A stretch of 18,368 nucleotides of DNA from JBOHER01 sp050701115 (lineage in GTDB: Bacteria; Actinomycetota; Actinomycetes; Mycobacteriales; Pseudonocardiaceae), in assembly GCA_050701115.1 (NCBI GenBank), contig JBOHER010000289.1:1-18368 (forward strand), read 5' to 3'. Below, in pieces: positions 1 to 7,260 of the stretch. The stretch's first letter is position 1. Each line of letters begins with the position of its first letter. Made by a program: the position numbers and the translations under genes. Under the pieces are notes generated by a model, which was not told the origin of the DNA, made no database searches, and was given only the letters and a program-made list of their open reading frames with translations.

Positions 1-939
1 AAGGTCGCGATCATCATGGGGATCGGCTACCCCGACTCCAGCCGCTCGCACTTCCGCTCGATGGACATCTGGCACACGGCGACACCCGAAGCATTCCGGC
101 CGGAGGGATGGCTCGGCAAGGCGGTCGCCGCACTCGACCCGGGTCGGCGCGACCCGGTCACGGCAGTCAACTTCGGTCGGGGTTTGCCTCGCGCGCTGGC
201 GTTCCCCGACGTGTCGGCCGCGTCGGTAGGCCAGCTCACGAAGTACGGCCTGTTCACCGGGTTGCCGGGCGCCACCCGCCGGGACGCCCTCCTCGACGTC
301 GTTGGCCGGGTGTACTCGCCCGAGGCCTTCGACGACTGGGCGTCGCACCGGCTGCTCAGCACCGGGACGGCCGCGCAGCAGGGTGCCGACCTGCTCCGCA
401 CCGCGGCCTCGGCCTACACGTCCTCAGTTGTGTACCCCGGCCAGGGATTCAACAAGATCTCCGAGCACCTGCAGGGGGTGGCGACGGTCATGACGGGTGG
501 GCTCGGTACGCGCATCTACTACACCAACCACGGCAGCTTCGACACCCACGGCGACGAGGTCGCGAACCACGCCCGGCTGTGGGAGCGGCTCTCCGGCGGG
601 CTCGAGGCGTTTCTCTTGGACCTCGACGAGCACGGCCTGCGCGAGAACACCGTATTGTTCGTGTTCTCCGAGTTCGGGCGCCGCATCCGGGAGAACAACG
701 CCGGCACCGACCATGGCGCGGGTGGCATCGCGCTGCTCATCGGCGACCGGGTCCGGGGCGGCCTCTACGGCGAGTACCCCTCGCTGGCGCCGCTCCACCA
801 AGACGAGGGCGACGTGCGGCCGACCACCGACTTCCGCGCGGTCTACGCGTCGATCCTCGAGCAGTTCCTGGACGTGGACCCGGCCGACGTCCTCGACCGG
901 CCCGGCGCGTTCGCCCAGCTCCCGGTCCGGCGGTCGTGA
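1..939 (+). CDS. DUF1501 family protein, C-terminal part (5' end outside window)
   Basis: The frame is open from base 1, and the first in-frame ATG (base 16) lies inside conserved sequence (KVAIIMGIGYPD, then SRSHFRSMDIWHT), so the true start is upstream. About 312 residues are visible. The block SRSHFRSMDIWHTA, the FDTHG segment, the FSEFGR segment and the NAGTDHG segment are hallmarks of DUF1501. This family has an alkaline-phosphatase/sulfatase-like fold, and members are usually exported by the Tat system; the signal region would be upstream of the window. The catalytic role of the family is not established. The stop TGA shares one base with the ATG of the NHL-repeat gene (TGATG), so the two are probably co-translated. 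DUF1501 genes often sit beside DUF1800 genes, so a DUF1800 gene upstream is a reasonable expectation but cannot be seen. Family assignment is firm; function is unknown. Confidence 0.88.
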   Translation, partial: KVAIIMGIGYPDSSRSHFRSMDIWHTATPEAFRPEGWLGKAVAALDPGRRDPVTAVNFGRGLPRALAFPDVSAASVGQLTKYGLFTGLPGATRRDALLDVVGRVYSPEAFDDWASHRLLSTGTAAQQGADLLRTAASAYTSSVVYPGQGFNKISEHLQGVATVMTGGLGTRIYYTNHGSFDTHGDEVANHARLWERLSGGLEAFLLDLDEHGLRENTVLFVFSEFGRRIRENNAGTDHGAGGIALLIGDRVRGGLYGEYPSLAPLHQDEGDVRPTTDFRAVYASILEQFLDVDPADVLDRPGAFAQLPVRRS

Positions 940-1973
940 TGGCGCACCCGGTGCCTGCCGCACACCGGCCCCACCGTTATCAGCCCCACCGTTATCAGCC
1001 CCACCGTTATCAGCAGAGTCTCGGATTCGGGCAGATGCGCGGCAAGGGGTTTCACCTCCCCGTCGATGTCGCCGTGGACAGTGAGAGCCTGGTGTACGTC
1101 CTCAGCCGATCGTGCTCGTACAAGGAGCAGGTCCCGCGAATTACCGTCACCTCCCTGGACGAGCAGACCTGCCGCGAGATCGGCCGCTTCGGCACCGAGC
1201 CCGGTTGCCTGTTCGAGCCCACCGCGATGGTGATCGACGGCAGGGACCGCATCTACGTCGCCGACGAGCACCTGCACACCGTGACGGTGTTCGACGCCGA
1301 CGGCACGCTCGTCGGCCGCTGGGGCGAACACGGGGCCGGACCGGGGCAGCTCGACCGGCCGAGCGGTCTCGCGATCGACCCGGACGGCGACCTGCTCGTG
1401 GTGGATCACGTCAACGGGCGTGTACAGCGCTTCACGGTCGACGGAGGTTATCTGTCCTCGTTCGGCCGCCCCGGCACCGGCGAGGGCGAGTTCGACCTGC
1501 CGTGGGGTGTCGCGGCGGCTTCCGGAGGGGACATCTGGGTGGCGGACTGGCGCAACGACCGGGTGCACCGCTTCGACGCGGGCGGGCGCCACCTCGGCAC
1601 CTGCGGGGTCGGGCTGCTGCTGCGGCCCGCCGGGGTCGCCGTCGCGGCCGACGGTTCGGTGTACGTGGCGGACTGGGGCAACGACTGCGTGCGGGTGCTC
1701 GACAATTGCGGCCGGCTAGTGGAGACCCTCCTCGGCGACGCGACGCTGTCCCGGTGGGCCGAGGAGCATCTGGACACGTTCCCGTCGGTACGGGCGATGC
1801 GGCTCGCCGCCGACCGGTTCGAGGAGGAGAAGCGGTTCCGGCACCCCACCGGTCTCACGATCACGCCGGACGGCCTGGTGCTGGTAGCCGACACCGGCAG
1901 GCACCGGGTGCAGGTGTACCGCCGGGCAGGGCAACAGTCCATGTCGACGCCGGTAACCAAGGCGACCTCGTAG
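939..1973 (+). CDS. NHL-repeat beta-propeller protein
   Basis: A 344-residue protein starting at the ATG that overlaps the DUF1501 stop by one base (TGATG). The open frame continues upstream, but only as antisense-like Arg/Ala-rich sequence within the DUF1501 gene. Six NHL-type blades can be recognised by repeated [L/F]xxPxG[L/V]A[I/V]xxDGxxxVAD units: FHLPVDVAVD, FEPTAMVID, LDRPSGLAID, FDLPWGVAAA, LLRPAGVAVA and RHPTGLTITPDG. Several are followed by NDRVxRFD-type strands. Six blades make a complete propeller. There is no signal peptide or membrane segment, so it is probably cytoplasmic, unlike its DUF1501 neighbour. NHL propellers bind proteins or ligands, or form lyase or hydrolase scaffolds. 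No catalytic residues can be assigned here, so a scaffold or sensor role is only inferred. The N-terminus carries a PHRYQ triplication encoded by a 15-base repeat. Confidence 0.9.
   Translation: MAHPVPAAHRPHRYQPHRYQPHRYQQSLGFGQMRGKGFHLPVDVAVDSESLVYVLSRSCSYKEQVPRITVTSLDEQTCREIGRFGTEPGCLFEPTAMVIDGRDRIYVADEHLHTVTVFDADGTLVGRWGEHGAGPGQLDRPSGLAIDPDGDLLVVDHVNGRVQRFTVDGGYLSSFGRPGTGEGEFDLPWGVAAASGGDIWVADWRNDRVHRFDAGGRHLGTCGVGLLLRPAGVAVAADGSVYVADWGNDCVRVLDNCGRLVETLLGDATLSRWAEEHLDTFPSVRAMRLAADRFEEEKRFRHPTGLTITPDGLVLVADTGRHRVQVYRRAGQQSMSTPVTKATS
969..1013 (+). repeat. Three perfect 15-bp tandem repeats (PHRYQ x3)
   Basis: The unit ccccaccgttatcag occurs three times without a mismatch inside the NHL-repeat gene. 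It adds five residues (Pro-His-Arg-Tyr-Gln) per copy to the N-terminal tail before the first propeller blade. Because the unit is a multiple of three, copy-number change by slippage would keep the frame. Confidence 0.97.
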
Positions 1974-1992
1974 TTCAGCGGATTCTTCAGCA

Positions 1993-2025
1993 GTTCTCAC
2001 TGGCGGCTCAACCAGTTCTCACGCG
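1993..2025 (+). promoter_or_regulatory. 11-bp-phased direct repeats, candidate operator
   Basis: In the 145-base gap between the NHL gene and the glycosyltransferase-like gene, three consecutive 11-base units read GTTCTCACTGG, CGGCTCAACCA and GTTCTCACGCG. The first and third share a perfect 8-base core, extending to CAGTTCTCAC when the preceding two bases are included; the middle unit keeps the CTCA part. An 11-base period matches one DNA turn and is typical of winged-helix (OmpR/PhoP-type) regulator sites. The core is not the canonical PHO box, so no regulator is named. It is the only sizeable gap in the plus-strand arm, so a promoter for the last genes of that arm could lie here. Confidence 0.4.
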
Positions 2026-2118
2026 CAACGCCAAGACTCCCGGTATGGCGGTCACCGTGAACGGCCCCTTCCGAGCCCGAAGTTGCGTGTCGGGCGGTTC
2101 GCTGAGCAGCGGTGTCGC

Positions 2119-3306
2119 GTGAACGCCGGGCTGCGGATCGCGGTGACGGGACTGGCCGGGACCTACCCGTTCGGCGGGGTCTTCTGGGACTATCTGCAGT
2201 ACGCCGTCGGGCTGCGGCGACTCGGGCACGACGTGCTCTACCTCGAGGACACCGGCAAGTGGTGCTACGACCCGCAGGTCGCCACGTTCACCGACAACGG
2301 CAGACGCAACGCCACGCTTCTGGGCGAACGGATCGCCAGGATCGACCCGGGCTTGCGCTGGTTCTTCCGGGACGCGGCGGGTCGCTGCTACGGCTGCGCA
2401 TGGCAGGACGTCGTCGCGTTCTGCCGTCACGCGGACCTGTTCCTGCACGTCTCGGCGTCCTGCTGGATGCGGGAGGAGTACTTCGCCGCGCGCCATGTCG
2501 CCTTCGTGGACAGCGACCCGATGTACACCCAGGCCTCGGTCAACGGGTACGTCGAGGGCACGATCGACGATCTCGGACGCTCCCGGATCGACGAGCTGCG
2601 CCGCCACGACGTGTTCTTCACCTTCGCCGAGAACATCGGCGCACCGGACTGCCGGGTGCCCACGGCGCTGTTCGACTGGATGCCGACCCGCCAGCCGATC
2701 GTGCTCGACCTGCTCGCCGCCGCCACGGTCCCGGCCGAGCGACGGCGGGCGTGGTTCACCACCGTCGGCACCTGGGACCTGAGCGGAACCCGGCCGGTGG
2801 TCGACGGCGTGCACTACGGCGGGAAGAGCGCCGAGTTCAGGCGCTTCCTCGACCTGCCGGCGAGCAGTCCGGTGCCACTTCACGTGGCCTTCAGCGGTGA
2901 GGTTCCCGCCCGGCAGCTCCGCAGGAAGGGCTGGGTCCTCGACGACGCCATGACCGCGTCGGGGGAGCCGTGGGCTTACCTCGACTATCTGGCCCACTCG
3001 CTGGGCGAGTGGAGCGTGGCGAAGCAGGCCTACGTCGCCAGCCGCAGCGGCTGGTTCTCCTGCCGCAGCGCCTGCTACCTGGCCCTCGGCGTGCCGGTCG
3101 TGGTGCAGGACACCGGCTTCGACGTCGCCATCCCCAGCGGGGAGGGCGTTCTGACCTTCTCGACCCTGGACCAGGCGGCTGACGCGATCGATCGGGTCGC
3201 GACCAAACCTGGCCTGCACGCACGCGCCGCATACCAACTCGCAGCGGAGTTCTTCGCCTCCGACCGGGTGCTCCGCCCGCTGCTCGATCGAGCACTCGGT
3301 CACTGA
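2119..3306 (+). CDS. Glycosyltransferase-like protein (paralogue of the 9549-10676 gene)
   Basis: A 395-residue protein if started at the GTG at 2119 (VNAGLRIAVTGLAG). A TTG at 2083 would add 12 poorly conserved residues. The N-terminus has a Rossmann-type beginning, followed by a region like GLRRLGHDVLYLED, typical of GT-B glycosyltransferases where the acceptor-side domain starts. The C-terminal half holds GEWSVAKQAYV, GWFSCRSACYLALGVPVVVQ and a GEGVLTF segment before a helical end; this pattern resembles the nucleotide-sugar side of GT-B enzymes. The minus-strand protein at 9549-10676 shares the order TVGTWD/TVSHWG, FLDLP, PWAYLDY/PWDYQHY, GEWS/GEFS, CYLA and VVQ. A classic EX7E motif is absent, so donor and acceptor are unknown. 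The decarboxylase gene follows after 21 bases. The glycosyltransferase assignment is moderate and the paralogy is strong. Confidence 0.8.
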   Translation: MNAGLRIAVTGLAGTYPFGGVFWDYLQYAVGLRRLGHDVLYLEDTGKWCYDPQVATFTDNGRRNATLLGERIARIDPGLRWFFRDAAGRCYGCAWQDVVAFCRHADLFLHVSASCWMREEYFAARHVAFVDSDPMYTQASVNGYVEGTIDDLGRSRIDELRRHDVFFTFAENIGAPDCRVPTALFDWMPTRQPIVLDLLAAATVPAERRRAWFTTVGTWDLSGTRPVVDGVHYGGKSAEFRRFLDLPASSPVPLHVAFSGEVPARQLRRKGWVLDDAMTASGEPWAYLDYLAHSLGEWSVAKQAYVASRSGWFSCRSACYLALGVPVVVQDTGFDVAIPSGEGVLTFSTLDQAADAIDRVATKPGLHARAAYQLAAEFFASDRVLRPLLDRALGH

Positions 3307-3327
3307 CCCCGAGAAAGACGACCAACC

Positions 3328-4328
<1,001 letters not shown>

Positions 4329-4332
<4 letters not shown>

Positions 4333-4442
4333 GCGCGACGACCACAGTGCTCTCCGCCCTGGCCCGGCGGCTGCAGATCACCGCCGGTCGGTGTGGCACG
4401 AAAGCAGATCGAAAACTCTGCCGGACCTCACCGGCGTCGTAG
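4329..4442 (+). pseudogene. Truncated 5' end of the next gene of the plus-strand operon
   Basis: The decarboxylase stop is part of an ATGA overlap that opens a new frame beginning MSATTTVLSALARRLQITAG. Codons are GC-rich at the third position up to about base 4400. They then turn AT-richer (aaa, gca, gat, cga, aaa) and the frame ends at a TAG at 4440. The simplest reading is that an originally longer gene, translationally coupled to the decarboxylase, lost everything after roughly its first 20-24 codons when the degenerate region at its 3' side was formed. The fragment is too short to identify a family. A genuine 37-residue protein is possible but less likely. Confidence 0.45.
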
Positions 4443-4480
4443 GCCATGACGTGGTTCGGGTTCGAGTCGTAGAAGTCCGT
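4411..4480 (-). pseudogene. Possible coding fragment, family unknown
   Basis: Read on the minus strand, this stretch gives a protein-like segment (DFYDSNPNHVMAYDAGEV followed by RQSF) with non-random composition, while the sequence on both sides looks non-coding in every frame. No start, stop or family can be assigned. It may be a relic of a gene cut by the same rearrangement that truncated the plus-strand fragment above. Confidence is low. Confidence 0.2.
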
Positions 4481-4736
4481 AGCTCTTCGGCGTGCACAAG
4501 TTTCTCCCCTCAGTGCCAGGCAGCCCGGACCCAACGGGCGGCCGCAACCCCAGAGCGCCAAGCGTAGAAAGCCCCCAGGCGCCTTGCTGTCTATCACCGG
4601 TACCGATCACGATCATCTACTGTGGCCAGAACGGAGGAAATGCGTAACAGCACGCGAACCCGTAGGTAAAACTCGCTTTCCGGCCAGCGTGGACGGCGAG
4701 CTTCCACGCGACTATTCCGACGAGGAGGTCCGGAGC
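4481..4736. other. Intergenic, no recognisable gene
   Basis: About 250 bases with locally lower GC, especially 4590-4680, between the left-arm fragments and the gamma-glutamyltransferase relic. I see no convincing coding frame, inverted terminal repeat or strong terminator here. Confidence 0.5.
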
Positions 4737-6250
4737 TCATCTGCCGGTGAGCCCGGACGCTGCGGTCACGTGCACGGGGTTGACCCCCGCGCTCATCAGG
4801 CCGTCGTCGTTGATCGTCAGGACGGCGGGGTTGGCGAAGTTGAATGTCGTCAGGTCTTCCTCGACGCGTTTCACTTCGTGCCCGTGTCGGGAGAGCTCGG
4901 AGGCTGCCTTGACGGGGATCGTGCTGTTCAGCAGAACGACGTTGGCGTGCACATCGAGCCTCGGCGTGCCTGCGGCCTGCTGTGCGGCGAGCCCGTGATC
5001 GAGCACATACGCGACGACCTGCACGACGGCAGCGGAGATCCGCTGTCCGCCGGACGCGCCTGCTGCTAGGACCGGGCGACCGGTTCCATCGATGACGACG
5101 AGTGGGGTCATGTTGGAGTGCGGCCGACGGCCGGGCGCAATCGAGTTCGCGTGACCCGGCACGGGGACGAATCCGAACATCGCGTTGTTGAGCAGCGTCC
5201 CTGCTGACGTTGTGACGGCCGAGCCGTACGCGCCAAGAACCGTCTCCGTCAGGCTGACGATCATCCCATCAGCATCGATTGCCGACACGTGCGCGGTGCC
5301 TTCTTGCCCGATCTCGGCCGAGCTTGGGCCCTGCGCCCACCAAGCGTGGCGCCACTCGTCGGTTCTGCGTTCATGATCGATGGTCTCCGCCACTTCGACC
5401 GCGAGTCGCGGGTGATCGATCCACAGCGGGACGCGGCCGTCGCCCGCATGGATATTCTCGACGTGACGGCAGCGACGGATGGCTTCGGCCATGAGATGGA
5501 GTCGGCGCGGCGCGAGCGGGTCGAGCTCGGCGAGGTCCAGCCGATCGAGGACGGCGAAGAGCAGGCCGTAGAGGCCGCCGTGGGCGGAGGATCTGATACC
5601 CGCGGTAGGGCACCGAGTGCGGCGGTGTCAGTCGAGGCCGGTGCGACGCGAGGTCGGAGTTCGTGAGCACGCCATCGTGTGTTGCCATCTCGCCGGTCAG
5701 CGCGCTGGTCGCGGAGCCGCTGAGGTAGGCGTCCAGACCGCTCTCGGCGATCTCCCGCAGGGTCGACCCGAGCTGCGGCTGCCTAGACCAGTCGCCTGGC
5801 GCGGTCGTCGGCGGGCGGTGGGGGTAGCGCGCGTCGCGTAGGAACGTGCGCGCCGTGGCCTCGAAGCGCAGGAGCTGGTCGAGGTAGGTGCCCTGCATGA
5901 GCGAACCGAACCAGTCCGTCTCGAACCCGTCCTCGGCGAGCGTGACCGCCGGGGCGACAACGTGACGCCAGGCCAGGCGCCCCAGGTCATGGTGGGCCAT
6001 GACATAGCCGGGAATGGCGCCGGGCACGCCGACCGCGCGATGGCCGATCTCGTTGGCTCGCTCCTCCACGGTCCAGCCGAACAGTCCTGGCGTGACACGG
6101 CCGCGGCCGTACATCTCTGCGGATGCGGCGGCGGGCGCCTCGCTCCGAAAGTCCATTGCGAACAGGCGCCCGTCCGACGTCGCTGCCGTAAGCAGTCCGC
6201 CGCCACCGATCGTGGTGGCGAAAGGTTGCACGACTCCGGTCGCACCTGAT
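4737..6250 (-). pseudogene. Gamma-glutamyltransferase family pseudogene (5'-truncated and frameshifted)
   Basis: Two reading frames on the minus strand together make most of a gamma-glutamyltransferase (N-terminal nucleophile hydrolase acting on gamma-glutamyl compounds). The upstream part, about 6250 to 5580, contains GVVQPFATTIGGGG, the family's early VVEPxxxGIGGGG block, and continues through the large subunit to YRGYQIL. The frame then shifts near 5579-5585. The second frame picks up with GGLYGLLFAVLDRLDLAELD and runs to a TGA at 4737. It carries the autoprocessing site as GTAHVSAIDADG, with the Thr codon at about 5297-5295, and PGRRPHSNMTP near the usual Ser-Ser active-site region. Besides the frameshift, the first 40-45 residues of the family (the GGNAVDAA region) are missing. 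Upstream of 6250 the DNA matches a different gene on the opposite strand. Two independent lesions make this a pseudogene; one could be a sequencing error, but the missing 5' end could not. Confidence 0.85.
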
Positions 6251-6428
6251 CGAATTCCCTGAGGAGGGCATCGTCCCGCAGCGCCTCGCAGCCCGCTGCG
6301 GCGAAACGTTCGTACCGTACGAACTCGAACTCCTCGACGCGGTACGCGGGATGCCATGCGAGTCGTGCCTGCGCAACACCCCGCTCCTGACGGGCGAGAA
6401 GCCGACCGGCGGCGGCGATGACACCTAG
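6246..6428 (+). pseudogene. 5'-truncated small Cys-containing (zinc-ribbon-like) protein
   Basis: A plus-strand frame with strong GC3 bias reads HLIEFPEEGIVPQRLAARCG, then ETFVPYELELLDAVRGMPCE and SCLRNTP, ending at a TAG at 6426. The His, then Cys, then CxxC spacing resembles short actinobacterial zinc-finger-like proteins of unknown role. No ATG or GTG exists in frame near the 5' end. The sequence abuts the equally truncated 5' end of the divergent gamma-glutamyltransferase relic, so the start was probably lost at the same junction. The end overlaps the ATG of the next small gene at 6418. Confidence 0.5.
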
Positions 6429-6686
6429 CCCGCTGACCATCTCCGACGACTGGCGCTTCATTCAAGTGCGCTCGCCGAACGCGAATGGGTCGAGTTCGGC
6501 GACGCCGACGACCTCGCTCGCAGCCGCCGCAGCCACCTAGCTATCGCGTCGCGTGGCGACTCGATCTACACCGACATCCCCGCCACCTCGACCGTGATTG
6601 ATCTTTTCGTGGAGGCCGTCACCGATGACGACTGCGACAAGCACCCAACCCGCAACGACGACTACTCCGGCCCCGAGTCAGCCTGA
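6418..6686 (+). pseudogene. Small protein gene of unknown family with probable 1-base frameshift
   Basis: An ATG at 6418, overlapping the previous stop, opens MTPSPLTISDDWRFIQV. That frame soon runs out into low-complexity Ser/Ala/Thr sequence. From about 6468 the neighbouring frame is well biased and protein-like: ALAEREWVEFGDADDLARSR, then RSHLAIASRGDSIYTDIPAT, then STVIDLFVEAVTDDD, ending at a TGA at 6684. Restoring one base near 6466-6470 would join the two into a roughly 90-residue protein. I do not recognise the family. Either the gene is recently broken or the base is a sequencing error. Its tail overlaps the next small gene by about 60 bases. Confidence 0.45.
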
Positions 6687-6789
6687 CACCCCGACCCCCG
6701 GCGGCTGTCCAGCAGGCGGCACCCACGCGCCGATCCCGGTACAAGGTAAGAACTACAGCGTCTGCGCCAAGTGTGCTGGCCGTTGCTGA
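6625..6789 (+). CDS. Small Cys-rich hypothetical protein
   Basis: A 54-residue frame starting at an ATG that has a good GGAGG ribosome-binding site at 6611-6615, nine bases upstream. The first half is a Thr/Pro/Ser/Gln-rich disordered tail. The second half has GGCPAGGTH, then NYSVCAKCAGRC, giving four Cys and one His in an arrangement that could hold a single zinc ion. The family is not recognised. It looks like the last and only apparently intact member of a three-gene row of small genes (6246-6789). Confidence 0.5.
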   Translation: MTTATSTQPATTTTPAPSQPDTPTPGGCPAGGTHAPIPVQGKNYSVCAKCAGRC

Positions 6790-6815
6790 GCGGGACTGTC
6801 GGGGGACGCATGCGG

Positions 6816-6923
6816 TCACCGCGGCGGGATGAGGCGCCGGACGATGGCATAGACGTCGTCGCGGGTGCGGAGCTTGGCGAGGAACTTGTCGGCGGAGCCG
6901 GTGAGCTCGACAACGTAGGGCAC
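6816..6923 (-). pseudogene. Truncated RelE/ParE-like toxin gene
   Basis: A GTG at 6923 opens VPYVVELTGSADKFLAKLRT and stops after 35 codons at 6816. The opening matches the first strand and helix of RelE/ParE-type mRNA-interferase or gyrase toxins (typically xPYxVELTxSAxxxLxKL), which are normally 85-100 residues. About two thirds of the protein, including the active-site strands, is missing. The GTG follows directly after the TGA of the upstream antitoxin-like frame (TGAGTG), the usual order for these modules. The family call rests on a short stretch. Confidence 0.45.
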
Positions 6924-7094
6924 TCAGCGGTCCCGGCGCTCGGTGCGGCGGGCGAAAGGCACGCGGGTCTCGGTGCCATCGGCGAGAGCGGCGAGAACGG
7001 CTACGACCGCTTCACCGTCGAGCACATCCTCGAGCTGCTCGAGCAACTCGGCTGCTGCGGCCGGGAACACAGCGGCGGCCCGGCGGCCGTGCAG
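6924..7094 (-). pseudogene. Antitoxin C-terminal fragment (Phd/YefM-like)
   Basis: A 56-codon frame, bounded upstream by a TAG at 7095-7097 and without a good start, reads LHGRRAAAVFPAAAAELLEQ and then LEDVLDGEAVVAVLAALADG, ending in an Arg-rich tail. The LHGRxAAAVxPAAEL pattern followed by an acidic helix is the second half of Phd/YefM-type antitoxins, in which the DNA-binding N-terminal half precedes HGRPAA. That half is absent. Position directly before a toxin-like gene supports the call. It cannot be a complete antitoxin. Confidence 0.45.
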
Positions 7095-7098
7095 CTAT

Positions 7099-7260
7099 GA
7101 GACAACCCAGTTTCTGGGGATAGACATTGAAGACATGCTCACCGTCACCGAAGCCGGCCAACTGGAAGACGCGCGCCTGCTCACCCTGACCTTGGCTCGG
7201 ATGGTCACTACCTCTGGCAAACGCTATGACTTGGACGACGTGGTTGCCGGCGCCGGTATC
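7099..7260 (+). pseudogene. Possible coding fragment of unknown family
   Basis: The plus-strand frame reads ETTQFLGIDIEDMLTVTEAG, then QLEDARLLTLTLARMVTTSG and KRYDLDDVVAGAGI. Its composition is protein-like, with weaker GC3 bias than the rest of the window. An ATG at 7135 could start it, but no ribosome-binding site is evident. It runs into the 3' end of the minus-strand GT4 gene, so one of the two ends was made by a rearrangement near 7224-7265. I do not recognise the family. Confidence 0.25.

Noticed and set aside
108..938. Upstream extension of the NHL-repeat frame inside the DUF1501 gene
   Set aside because: The extension is Arg/Pro/Ala-rich out-of-frame sequence of a recognisable DUF1501 gene; the ATG at 939 in a TGATG overlap is a better start.
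969..1013. Short CRISPR-like array
   Set aside because: The three 15-base units are contiguous with no spacers and lie in frame inside a gene.
1993..2025. Canonical actinobacterial PHO box
   Set aside because: The period is right, but the heptamers are GTTCTCA/CGGCTCA and do not match GTTCACC, so naming PhoP would go beyond the evidence.
6251..6461. Minus-strand frame upstream of the gamma-glutamyltransferase relic (starting ATG at 6461) as its N-terminus
   Set aside because: It lacks the GGNAVDAA block expected there and is in a different frame; the plus-strand Cys-containing frame explains the coding signal better.
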